Source: Periplaneta americana (lineage: Eukaryota; Arthropoda; Insecta; Blattodea; Blattidae). From it: 64,000 nt of DNA. The notes under the pieces are model-generated. The model was not told the origin of the DNA and made no database searches. It saw only the letters and a program-made list of their open reading frames with translations. The stretch spans positions 171,651,244-171,715,243 of the forward strand of contig NC_091128.1 of NCBI RefSeq assembly GCF_040183065.1. Direction: 5' to 3'. Positions 21,275 to 31,110 of this stretch are shown one piece after another (within the stretch, counting starts at the first letter, position 1; the number at the start of each line of letters is the position of its first letter). A program made the position numbers and the translations under genes.

Positions 21275-22027
21275 TGTGACAGCGACGTGAGATTCGAACT
21301 CACGACCAGCGTCCCGCAAGAGAGAAGATCGCGCGGAGCACTTTGGGACTGTGCGCGGCGGAGAGAAGAGAGGGGGTGTATTACGTCAACGCGACGAGAG
21401 TGCGCGCGCATCTGGTGCTGGTAGAGAGGAGAGGGCTCTGGATTTTTCTGGAGTGCAATCTCTGGAGACGCGTCGAACTTTCGAGGCTACGTCGCTGTGG
21501 TTATAAAAGAAGAAATGCCAGCGAACTCGAGCAGAGTTTTCAGTTGATTAGTCAGCCAGTCAGTGAGAAAGCCAGAGCAAGCAAGCCAGTCTTGTGTACC
21601 GGAGTTCGGCTCGAGTGTGCGTCCGCAACTGTGCCAGCATCCGAAGGCCTGAGTTCGAGTGCAGTGGACCGCAGTTGGAGGGACCTGAGTTCGAGTGCAG
21701 GAGACCGCAGTTGGAGGGACCTGAGTTCGAGTACAGTGAACTGTCTCTGAAGGTCTGTGGTTCGAGATACTGTGAACTCGAGTGACTGAGCTAGAAGAAC
21801 TGTGAACCGAGAACTGATAGTTCTGATTTGTAAATAGTAGTTAAGATTAACAGTTCATTGTTCTTCGTAATAGTCCAAGTAAATTGTCATTGCTGTAAGT
21901 GGAGTGCTATAACGAATACTGTGTTGAGTGAAAATCCAATTGTTGACGAGAGCGTTTAAGGCGAATTGTAGAAAGGAATTATTGTTGGAAGAATAAAATC
22001 CTATTGTTGAGTGGAAATAAATTCACA
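21275..22027 (+). mobile_element. Solo LTR, copy 1
   Basis: A 753-bp unit with TGTGACAGCG at the left and ATTCACA at the right (TG...CA), flanked by the 4-bp direct repeat ATAT (21271-21274 and 22028-22031). It has a promoter-like TATAAA at 21502, a 36-bp tandem unit (starting CTGAGTTCGAGTGCAGTGGA, about 21648-21745) and AATAAA near the 3' end (21992). No coding interior or second LTR lies next to it, so it is the usual relic left by LTR-LTR recombination. The copy at 62567-63344 is the same family. Superfamily unresolved (Gypsy-like by TSD length). The visible TSDs suggest moderate age. Confidence 0.7.
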
Positions 22028-22286
22028 ATATTTTGGCCATTGATGATTCTGTTGGGTTTGCATTTCTCTGAATTTTTTACTAAACCATTCCTGTCTTTCT
22101 AAATGATTCTGTAGTGCTTTTATTCTGGATCTTTACGGTCACCCTCATTGAGGGCAGATTATTTTCTTTAAATATTTATATACATCATTTTGGGGTGCTG
22201 AATTCAATGGAAAAATCAGCTTCTTTCTATCACGTCACATTTTCTAGATACACAGCACTAACACAAAGACAGTAATACAATGCTCG

Positions 22287-22712
22287 TTTTTGCTTCCTTT
22301 CCGAGATAATTGGTTTATATGAAATATTTAATAGCGTGTTTTGGGAAAGTCATTAATTTAATTCCCAATGTGCTCAGTCAATTTAAAGCCCAGTTCCCAC
22401 GGTGCTTGTTTCCTGGCCGGCCAGCAAGCTTGGTGCTCTGATGGGTACGCCAATGGCTCTCGTGTTTGCAGCTATGCTGATTATTGTTCACACGCAGCTG
22501 GCTCTTTTCAAAGTTCAAATTGGAAAATCATCTGCTGTTTCAGATGTTGCAAACACTCATGATCAAAAAGAAACCAAACCATGATTGGAAAACAACTAAA
22601 GTCATACATAAACAATAGTAAATGTCGTATAATAAAGTAATTAAACCAGAAGTGTAAAACAGCTAAAGTAATGTTTCATATAAAACAATTATCTCGGAAA
22701 GGAAACAAAAAC
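22287..22712. repeat. Inverted-repeat element, ~42-bp arms
   Basis: TTTTTGCTTCCTTTCCGAGA onward through TTTATATGAAA (about 22287-22328) returns inverted as TTTCATATAAAACAATTATC onward through GGAAACAAAAA (about 22671-22712). The 340-bp interior has an unrecognised short frame. Probably a MITE; no target duplication was confirmed. Confidence 0.5.
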
Positions 22713-23206
22713 CGGACAAAATTATATTAAACATTTTTGTTTCAAATATCTCAAAGAATAACCCCCTGAAATTAATGATGTTACTTATGGTTTATCCTGT
22801 ATAAATGAAAATTCGACAAAACTATTTTACCTTATTATGCACAGTTTCTTTTATGAATAATTACTCAGAAATTAGTAACTTTGCAAAAATAACCAAAGTT
22901 TTTCTTATTACTGGACTGGGAAATACAAACATTGGTCAGTATGCTGTATCATATGCATGAATGGCAATCATCTATAAAAATTGTGAACAAACCTATTCAC
23001 AGCTGTTCTGTCATACTAGTGACCATTAAATTGTGACAGCCTGTTTGTAGTACCCCCAGACTGTTCTTCTAGCTACAGGTTTCTATTTTTACATCTTACT
23101 CCTCCATCCCAGATTACTTCATTGTCACTGTGCGGGATTTCCATCTGTTAATAAAAAGAGATTGAACTCGTGTGCTTTGGATCCAGAGACAAATATGGCT
23201 GATGCA

Positions 23207-23439
23207 ATGTTAATGTTATGTTTTATTTTACGACGCTCACAACTGCAGAGGTTATATCAGCGTTACCGGATGTGCCGGAATTTTGTCCCACAGGAGTTCT
23301 TTTACATGCCAGTAAATCTACTGACATGAGCCTGTCGCATTTAAGCACACTCAAATGCCATCGACCTGGCCTGGGATCGAACCCGCAACCTTGGGCATAG
23401 AAGGCCAGCGCTATACCAACTCGCCAACCAGGTCGACTG
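23207..23439 (-). repeat. SINE, family C copy 1, with 10-bp TSD
   Basis: Minus-strand tRNA-derived SINE. Read on the minus strand it has GAGTTGGTATAGCGCTGGCC (A-box region), GGGTTCGATCCCAGG (B box), then GCGACAGGCTCATGTCAGTA. Flanked by GGCTGATGCA (23197-23206 and 23440-23449). Other copies are at 50279 and 50901. Confidence 0.9.
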
Positions 23440-23489
23440 GGCTGATGCACAGAAAGTAAAATATATATATATATTTTTTTTTTTTTCTA

Positions 23490-24270
23490 TTGACGAAGTA
23501 ATTGTACAATCAGTACTAACTACGGGTTTTAAAATTAACAATAAAATTTTAAACACTATACTGTTCGCAGACGATCAGACAATTTTTAGCGGCTCTGAAA
23601 ATTTACAATTAGCAGTTTACAAACTAAATGAACTAGCAAAGAAATTCAATATGACAATCTCTGAAAGTAAATCGAAAGTAATGGCATTCAACGGAAAAGA
23701 TCATATGAGATGTAAAATCAGCATTAATGACAGCATAATAGAACAGGTGAACAATTTTAATTATTTGGGATGCAACGTATCATACTGCCAGAAAGAAGAT
23801 ATTAATATTAAATTAAATAAATTCTACAGAATGTGCGGCACTATAAAAAGAACACTGAAAAATAAAACACTGCAGAGTACACAATTAAAATTTTATAAAG
23901 TGATGGCGGTACCTACCTTAACATATGCAAGTGAGAACTGGACTCTTAATCGTGCAGACAGAAGAAAAATAGAAACTGCAGAAATGAAGTTCTTGCGTTC
24001 AATAGCAGGTGTGACAATATTAGACAGGAAACGAAATGAAGATATTAGAAAAGTCTTAAATATTTTTAATTTAACAAATAGAATCGAAAGCATGAGAAAT
24101 GGCTGGTATGAGCACGTTCGAAGAATGCCTACAGACAGAATCCCCAACAGCTACTACAATACAAACCAAGAGGACGTAGAAGTGTTGGACGCCCAATCAC
24201 TAGATGGGAGGACTTATTAAATTTCGCTTGATGTGAAAACAGGTCAAAAGGCCTAATTTCATGACGCAGA
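23490..24270 (+). mobile_element. LINE reverse-transcriptase C-terminal part
   Basis: It starts before the RT active site: ILFADDQTIFSGSENLQLAV (the A/FADD box), then an uninterrupted frame 23651-24220 with NNFNYLGCNVSYCQKEDINI, LTYASENWTLNRADRRKIET and NGWYEHVRRMPTDRI. A one-base shift near the end hides the usual RPRGRRSVGRPITRWED. It is 5'-truncated, with no endonuclease. Its RT upstream region resembles the separate piece at 58130-58330 ([11 protein letters not shown]), so both probably come from one family. Confidence 0.8.
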
Positions 24271-24839
24271 AGAAGAATATATTTTTCCTTTGGCGATTTT
24301 TGTTAGAAATGATTTATATTTTGCGTGCTATGTCTATTTTTGTTTCGTAAGTACTAGAGCTCTCAGAATTTCTTGCCTTTTACAAGAAATCTAAAGGAAC
24401 TGAAATAAGTTGTGGTACTTATGTAGAATTGATTAATAATACCTTTAAAGACGGAAGTATTGATTTGAAGTTGTATTACTTCTCTTAGTAAATGATCTGG
24501 ATGGTGAAGTAGCTTATTCTTGTAAGCACTCTGTAGATTCTGAATGTGAGTGGGCAGAAAGTGTATATGAAGTTCATTGTAGAGTAGTAAGCATCATTCA
24601 GTGATTTTTGGCAAATAGCGCTGCATAAACTGCTTTGAAAAAGAATGCACGGACAGAATGCTGTGTCGATCGACATTATTAAATTTGAACACCGTATTTT
24701 TAAGAATTTACAAGCAGACTATGTTCAAAAATAGGTTTAAGTAGTCAAATATTCCTGTAATAATATTATGGCATACTTGAAATATTATAATGTGAAATAT
24801 GAACATTCTTACAGAAAGAAAGAAATATGATTGATGCTT

Positions 24840-25150
24840 TCGAGAGGATGGTATGTACTATGTATGGAGAATTGGATATAATGACAAGCTGTATACCTTG
24901 TATAATGATGTAGCACTGTCAACATATCAGAAGATTACAGTGGGCTGGACACGTAGGAGGGACGAATCCCAAGGATGGTTTTGGAGGGAGGAGACAAGTT
25001 GGAAGACCTTGGAATCGCTAGGAGGATGTGGTCCGAAAGGATGCTGTTTCTGTGTATCATATACGGAACCTGAAAGGAGCAGAAAGAAATAGAGAAGAAT
25101 GGAGGAAAGCAGTTGGGGAGATCATGGCCCAAGAATGGGCCATAGTACCA
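24840..25150 (+). mobile_element. LINE 3'-end fragment
   Basis: The plus strand in shifting frames reads IRRLQWAGHV, then GGRRQVGRPW, then KGAERNREEWRKAVGEIMAQ, the C-terminal tail of an endonuclease/reverse-transcriptase LINE of the kind ending EEWRKxxGEAxARxxA. Strongly truncated and degraded. Confidence 0.7.
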
Positions 25151-25669
25151 TTGACTGATTGGAATATTAATAAAATCAGATGCAAGTGATAAAAATGTTA
25201 CATTACTTTCTGGGCATCCCTTGTATGAAATTTGTTAGACCAGGGCAGGGCACTGGGAGCAAATCCAAACTCTAAACGAGGATGCTTAATATTCATCCGT
25301 CATGGCATCAACGCTGCACGATGTACAGCGGGGAAGGGGTTGAAAAGAAGTCATATGGCTTCCCATGAGAGAATAGAATTCGCTCTTGGTGCCCAGTCCT
25401 GTGTTAGACCACTGAGATTCATTGGTATGGCAAAAACATTTATTTAATGTTAAATATAATAAAGGTTTAGTTACATCAGAAAAGCATGTTAGGGACAGGA
25501 CATTTATACATAAATTAATGTTCATGTTATAACACAAGAGATTTCTGTGTAATTGTAATTGAAGAGTTTGCGGGAAAAACGATGAATGTCACAGTTTTCT
25601 TAAGGTTGATGTCATTATCTAATTCAATGGATCACTGCGAAATTTAATGTTCTTATGAAAAATGGTAAA

Positions 25670-26419
25670 GAGCGATCAGTTTGGAAGTAAATCCCGAAAA
25701 GACAAAGTATATGATTATGTCTCGTGACCAGAATATTGTACGAAATGGAAATATAAAAATTGGAGATTTATCCTTCGAAGAGGTGGAAAAATTCAAATAT
25801 CTTGGAGCAACAGTAACAAATATAAATGACACTCGGGAGGAAATTAAACGCAGAATAAATATGGGAAATGCCTGTTATTATTCGGTTGAGAAGCTCTTAT
25901 CATCCAGTCTGCTGTCCAAAAATCTGAAAGTTAGAATTTATAAAACAGTTATATTACCGGTTCTTCTGTATGGTTGTGAAACTTGGACTCTCACTCTGAG
26001 AGAGGAACATAGGTTAAGGGTGTTTGAGAATAAGGTGCTTAGGAAAATATTTGGGGCTAAGCGGGATGAAGTTACAGGAGAATGGAGAAAGTTACACAAC
26101 ACAGAACTGCACGCATTGTATTCTTCACCTGACATAAATAGGAACATTAAATCCAGACGTTTGAGATGGGCAGGGCATGTAGCACGTATGGGCGAATCCA
26201 GAAATGCATATAGAGTGTTAGTTGGGAGACCGGAGGGAAAAAGACCTTTAGGGAGGCCGAGACGTAGATGGGAGGATAATATTAAAATGGATTTGAGGGA
26301 GGTGGGGTATGATGATAGAGACTGGATTAATCTTGCACAGGATAGGGACCGCTGGCGGGCTTATGTGAGGGCGGCAATGAACCTTCGGGTTCCTTAAAAG
26401 CCATTTGTAAGTAAGTAAG
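25670..26419 (+). mobile_element. RTE-like LINE, family N, 5'-truncated copy 1
   Basis: An intact 238-codon frame (25681-26397) starts [20 protein letters not shown] and runs to [18 protein letters not shown]. It covers the post-YADD part of the RT, the YGCETWTL segment, [12 protein letters not shown] and [12 protein letters not shown]. The 3' tail is GTAAGTAAGTAAGT. A 16-bp direct repeat starting TATGAAAAATGG flanks it (25654-25669 and 26420-26435). The open frame and perfect duplication mark it as young. Copies on the minus strand lie at 55435-54276 and 56554-56307. Confidence 0.88.
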
Positions 26420-26435
26420 TATGAAAAATGGTAAA

Positions 26436-28136
26436 AAGGAGAATTATCACCATGAATACAGTAATCCTTTCCTTTATTTTCTATAGAAACAGCACTACAT
26501 CTTGCAGTTATAGACTCAATTATATCATTATGTAATCCTTAATAGAAATGTGACATTCATAGTTTTTCCTGCAAGCTCTTCAATTGTATGGCTGATTTTT
26601 TTTTCTTGTTACCATACTGTATTTCCTGAAAGTAGTGTACTGTATCTTACCAGATATAAAAACAGTCCTTAAGTATTATTAAATAAAAATTAATACATTA
26701 ATTCTCCACAACAGTTTATTTAGTAAATAAAAAAAAAAGTGACTTTCTTAGATGATATAGTCGCGACGCTGTTATTCCCAGCATGACTCCTCCTCTTTGC
26801 TTACGTCTTAGGAAGTCAGGGCTCTATAAAGTCTAGGTAGGTAGTATCATTCGGCATTTTTGTTCTTTCGTTGCCGAGCTACCAGACGAGGGATCTATTT
26901 GTCACACCGTTAAACATTACTGTAATTCAGCAAATAATTGAGCGGCAAATAATGTCCTTGTGTGCTTTCTGCGAACGCCAACGAAAGAGCCAAAATGGCG
27001 GACGATTATATTAAGTATTTATCGAGCTTTAGGAAATGCTTTACATCTTCATCAGCGAATCACAAGACCCACACATTTAAATGTAGCCGACCTGCAATGT
27101 GATTGGCTGCCGGAAATTAGAGCGACGGGGCTATAGTATCTCACTCCTACTATAGTTTTCGTGTATAACAGCCGAATCTCCATTCCTAGAATTTTCGATA
27201 TCAAGTCTTTTCAGTTCCGCAGTGTCTCCAATAAGACGTGCTGTATTTCATCGTGTAATTGTCGCACCCTTATTTCCAGACAAACTGATCAGGACTTTAA
27301 CATTTCACCGCATAATTATCACATAGATATTTCCGTTTATTACGATCAGAAATATTTAAAAGTAACATGCCGCTATTGCAACACAAAGTACATTCATGCT
27401 TAAGCCCGAATGTGCGAGAAACAGTAGTGACTGCTGACAAAAGTGAGTGGGGTGGGGTTGCGAAATATTAGCACCAAGCCAATAATCATAAATGCCTTCA
27501 GTTCAGTACAATTATTGGTTATGAGTGGCTGTTGTTCAGTAGTGTTCAAATACTTTTTTTTAGGCCTATACCAATTATTATCTTTCCGTGGACTGGTCTA
27601 GTAGTCAGATATCTACTTCAGTGCACCAGTTGTACTAGTACATGTGGTTCAACAACAACCATGAAGGCTTTAGTCAAGGAAAAAGTGTTTTTAATTCAGT
27701 AACATCACAGTAATTTTTTTTATTTTTAATGGTATTATTCTCATTAAGTTTCTAGAATCCCACACTAATACTGGTTCCCCTCCTTTCTCTGTACGAATCA
27801 CTCAGCTTGGACCTGCTGGCTTGCACACACCTGTTATATGGAAGCTGATTACTGAAAGTTGACGCGACCAATCGTTACCTTTTTAATTTATTCTTCACTT
27901 AATGGTCACACCATATATTTTCACTCGGAAAAAAAAAAGCATTAAAAATACGACGATTATGTGATGAAATGCGGTATGTATCAATACAGTGTTGAACTGA
28001 TAGTTCACACTTTGAAAACTCGTTTTCTTACCAGAGGCTGATTGCTTGCTTGCTGGCAAATGATTCTTATCTGATCATTAGGGCCCAAATTCTTAGGTTG
28101 TGACCTATTTCATTACTTGTTATTGAATTAATATTT
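26436..28136. other. Unassigned gene-free stretch
   Basis: No gene recognised. A short inverted match (GCATTTTTGTTCTTTCGTTG near 26856 against CAACGAAAGAGCCAAAATGG near 26979) may mark an old MITE. GCTGGCAAATGATTC at about 28055 is shared with 30933, evidence of a dispersed repeat. The 80-codon frame at 27161 has no family resemblance I can name. Confidence 0.35.
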
Positions 28137-28828
28137 ATGCTCGACCATGCCGAAATGTACTAATTATACACCTGGTAGCAGACCTTTAATGCATGTCATT
28201 AAAGTACACCTACTCATTAAAGGTCAGGTCTTTCAGCCAATGACTCAGGTTACAACTGTTCAGCCAATGACAGGTCAGCTTTCTACCGTTATAAAACCGC
28301 AAGTATCGATTATTCTCGGATATGCAATCAAAAGAGAATTAGCGAAAAGTCACGGAGGCTGGAAATCCAATACTGTCGCAGAAGGTTATGTTCTGTTACT
28401 ATAATAATTAGCGTTAATTGTAAATAATATTCAAATAAATTCAATTTGTCATCTCGTTTTTCAATGTCGAATTCAATAATCAAGATTATAATATTATCAA
28501 GTTTAACGGGACTACGTCAAGGTCAATGATATTATTGTTCCTCAGAAAAAATCAATACTTTCGCGTCTGCGCACATCTCACAATTCACGACCTAGAACAA
28601 GGTCACTTCCGATCTTGTCAGATACAAATAAAATATATACATCTGAATACCGGTAATTTCAAGTTAGAAATATGGTCGAGCATAAAAAGTCGTATGAAAC
28701 TCGCCTATAATGGTAATTAAGAAGCTCGTATGAAAATTATGAAACTCGCTTGCGCTCGTTTCATAAATATCCATACTCGATTCTTAATTACTATCATTAT
28801 AGGCTCGTTGCATAATGTACTATTAAAT
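28137..28828 (+). mobile_element. Dispersed element with recombinase-like motif, copy 1
   Basis: It starts TTATGCTCGACCATGCCGAA; the inverse ATGGTCGAGCATAA ends a first section near 28687. A second section follows with its own inverted pair, TATAATGGTAATTAAG and CTTAATTACTATCATTATA. A copy in the same arrangement is at 34086-34731. Between them, a frame ends GYAIKRELAKSHGGWKSNTV then AEGYVLLL (28318-28401). This resembles the H-x-G-W-K-S...V-A-E-x-Y box at the catalytic end of tyrosine recombinases such as those of Crypton elements. In copy 2 the motif is kept with conservative changes. Class not certain. Confidence 0.5.
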
Positions 28829-28929
28829 TTTTTATGAATTTCATACACAATGAAGCAAAATATGTTAATTTTATTGGAACTAAAACCGACTAAAATGTTG
28901 TCACAGTCTAAGATGATTAAAAACATTAC

Positions 28930-29390
28930 TTCTGACATGAACATCAATTCCACTGAAAAAAAAAAAAAAATCTCGTGGTCGTGTGTGCAGCCATTCATGC
29001 ATCGTCTGGTGCACTTCTTCATTAGAACCACAGTCTAGTATATACAGTTGCGAAGCTCAATACGTAGTAAATATGCAAACATTAAGTAGTTGCTCACCAC
29101 TAGGATCACTAATATCGCCTCATTACAGGCAATGCAAAATAGTACCGTCACAGTCTATTGTTTCTAGCACCCTCAAAACTTAAGCTTTGTGACTGTATAT
29201 AGTAGACTGTGATTAGAACGAAATGTCTTTCCTCCCATCGCTTCCTTGACTGGTCCAAACATGTGGTAATCACTTGGGGCGAGGTGTAGCGAGTATGAGA
29301 CGAAACCTGGGGACACACCCACCAACCCGCAACAAAGAGAGCAAGCAAGGAATGGTGGCATTCCTCATCACCAATACATGCAGCCATCTG
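28930..29390 (-). mobile_element. Mariner relic (minus) interrupted by a hAT MITE
   Basis: Read on the minus strand it gives YSLHLAPSDYHMFGPVKEAM, GGKTFRSN, then after the 29029-29211 insertion MHEWLHTRPRDFFF. This is the third-Asp region and C-terminal tail of a mariner transposase (D-L-A-P-S-D-Y-H-x-F). Only the C-terminal third remains. Confidence 0.8.
29029..29211. mobile_element. 183-bp hAT-type MITE
   Basis: Ends CACAGTCTAGTATATACAGT and its inverse ACTGTATATAGTAGACTGTG form an imperfect inverted repeat. They are flanked by the perfect 8-bp direct repeat ATTAGAAC (29021-29028 and 29212-29219), the size made by hAT transposases. It lies inside the mariner relic's FRSN codons, so it is younger than that relic. 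Confidence 0.85.
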
Positions 29391-29880
29391 CAGGAAAGGT
29401 TATGCTGACTCTTTTGGGACGAACGAGGCATTATCTTGGAGAAACACCATCACCAGTGCGTCATATTCAGATTTGCTAAAAAATCATCTTCGGTCTGCAA
29501 TCAAATTAAAGTGATGTGGACGTCTGACTACAGGTATCATTTTGCAACATGACAATGTTAGGCCTCATACTGCCTGTCCAAGAATTGAACCATTAATGAC
29601 CTTCACTTGGTACTTTTCTACATCTGCCACACTCACCAGACCTCGCCCCAAGTGACTACTACATGTTTGGACCACTCAAAGAGGCAATGAGAGGAATGAC
29701 ATTTCGTTCCAATGAAGAGATACCCTGGGTGGTGCATGAGTGGCTGTACACACGACCACAAGATTTTTTTTTCAGAGGAATCCATGGACTTCCTATGCGC
29801 TTGAGAACCTATGAAGGAGACTATGTCAAAAAATGATACACTTATGTTTCACTTTTGTTCAATAAATTAAATGGCGGGGG
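29391..29880 (+). mobile_element. Mariner relic (plus)
   Basis: Pieces on the plus strand read GIILQHDNVRPHTA (second catalytic Asp box), then SDYYMFGPLKEAMRGMTFRS, then VVHEWLYTRPQDFFFRGI and EGDYVKK. It belongs to the same family as the minus relic at 28930-29390 and abuts it in opposite orientation. The frame is broken in several places. A G-run of about 14 lies at the 3' edge (29875-29890). Confidence 0.8.
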
Positions 29881-30105
29881 GGGGGGGGGAACGGCTTTCA
29901 TTTGACTCTCCCTCGCATATGTGCACAATTTTTCACAAATTATGTTAAAAACTGTACCCAGAACAATTTTTTTTTATTTAATAATAATTTATATTTTTAA
30001 TAGACATTTATGTGGGCGTCACATGAAGATAATACATTTTCTAAAAGTTTAAAATGAATCTAAATTTAATTTGGATATTCCTTTTTTTACTTTCTTAATA
30101 ATCAT

Positions 30106-30471
30106 AATAATAATAATAATAATAATAATAATCCGTGGCGCTACAGCCCATGAAGGGCCTAGACCGACCAGCCGGCTGCTGGCCTCACGCCCACATGCCG
30201 AAGCAGAGGTGGACGATCATCCAACCAGAATGGAGGTATCGTGTGATTAGCACGATGATCCCCCCAGCTGTTATAGCTGGTATTCGCAACTGGACTTCGC
30301 TACCTATCGTAGCTCCCCAAGTGCATCACGATGGTGGGTGGGCACCGGTCCCATACACTGGCCGAAATTTCATGAGAAAATTTCTTCCCCCATGAGGACT
30401 CGAACCAGCGCACATTTCGTAATGCGAGTCCTAGGTGGGATGTCTCAGACCACGACACCACGGCGCGGGAC
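30106..30471 (-). repeat. SINE, family D, with 12-bp TSD
   Basis: tRNA-derived SINE on the minus strand: head GTGGTGTCGTGGTCTGAGAC, B box GGTTCGAGTCC, body to (ATT)n. CTTAATAATCAT flanks it (30094-30105 and 30472-30483). Confidence 0.85.
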
Positions 30472-30975
30472 CTTAATAATCATCATACGTGTAAATGAAT
30501 GCAGTATTTCATGCACAGACCTGTTGTCAATATGTGTGCAAAGTTTCATTACTCTAGATGTAACCATCTGGGAGATAACTTATTTCTAGTATGCTGAAAT
30601 GTAAAAAAAACTCTGATTTGCGGTAAAATCACTTTAAAGTTTATAATATGCATTCTGAATATAGTAACCTATTACATGGGATAAACTGATTATTTCTAAC
30701 TCAGAATAAATATATAGCAATGAAATCTTCACTACAGTATTCCCCAAGAAATTGTAAATTTTTTGGCACCATATTTAAAAAAAAATGAAAGAAAAAAAAA
30801 AAACAGATCAAAACTCAGTAGCTCGGTCCCTTAAAATAATAACATATTATTTTAGTTTGATCAATATGCTTTTTATGTAAACTTCAAAATGATGAAAAAC
30901 ATCCTTTTGATACCTCAAATTATAGGATGCGTGCTGGCAAATGATTCATATCAGATCATAACAGGCCCGATTTTC

Positions 30976-30981
30976 TTTATT
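30976..30981 (-). terminator. Candidate NTMT1 poly(A) signal
   Basis: AATAAA on the minus strand, 130 bp past the NTMT1 stop codon. No nearer canonical hexamer was noticed. Confidence 0.45.
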
Positions 30982-31110
30982 TTCCGGTTGCCATGGCACT
31001 TCTAGATATTTAGATTGGACTGTAATCTTACAGACTATGCTACGCCACTGCAATCACTTGATCACTAGTTCATAACTTGAGCAGGCAGTAACATGTACGA
31101 CACTGAAATG

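Noticed and set aside
25232-25447. 71-codon plus frame between LINE fragments
   Set aside because: No motif of any LINE or host protein family recognised and no splice context; left unannotated.
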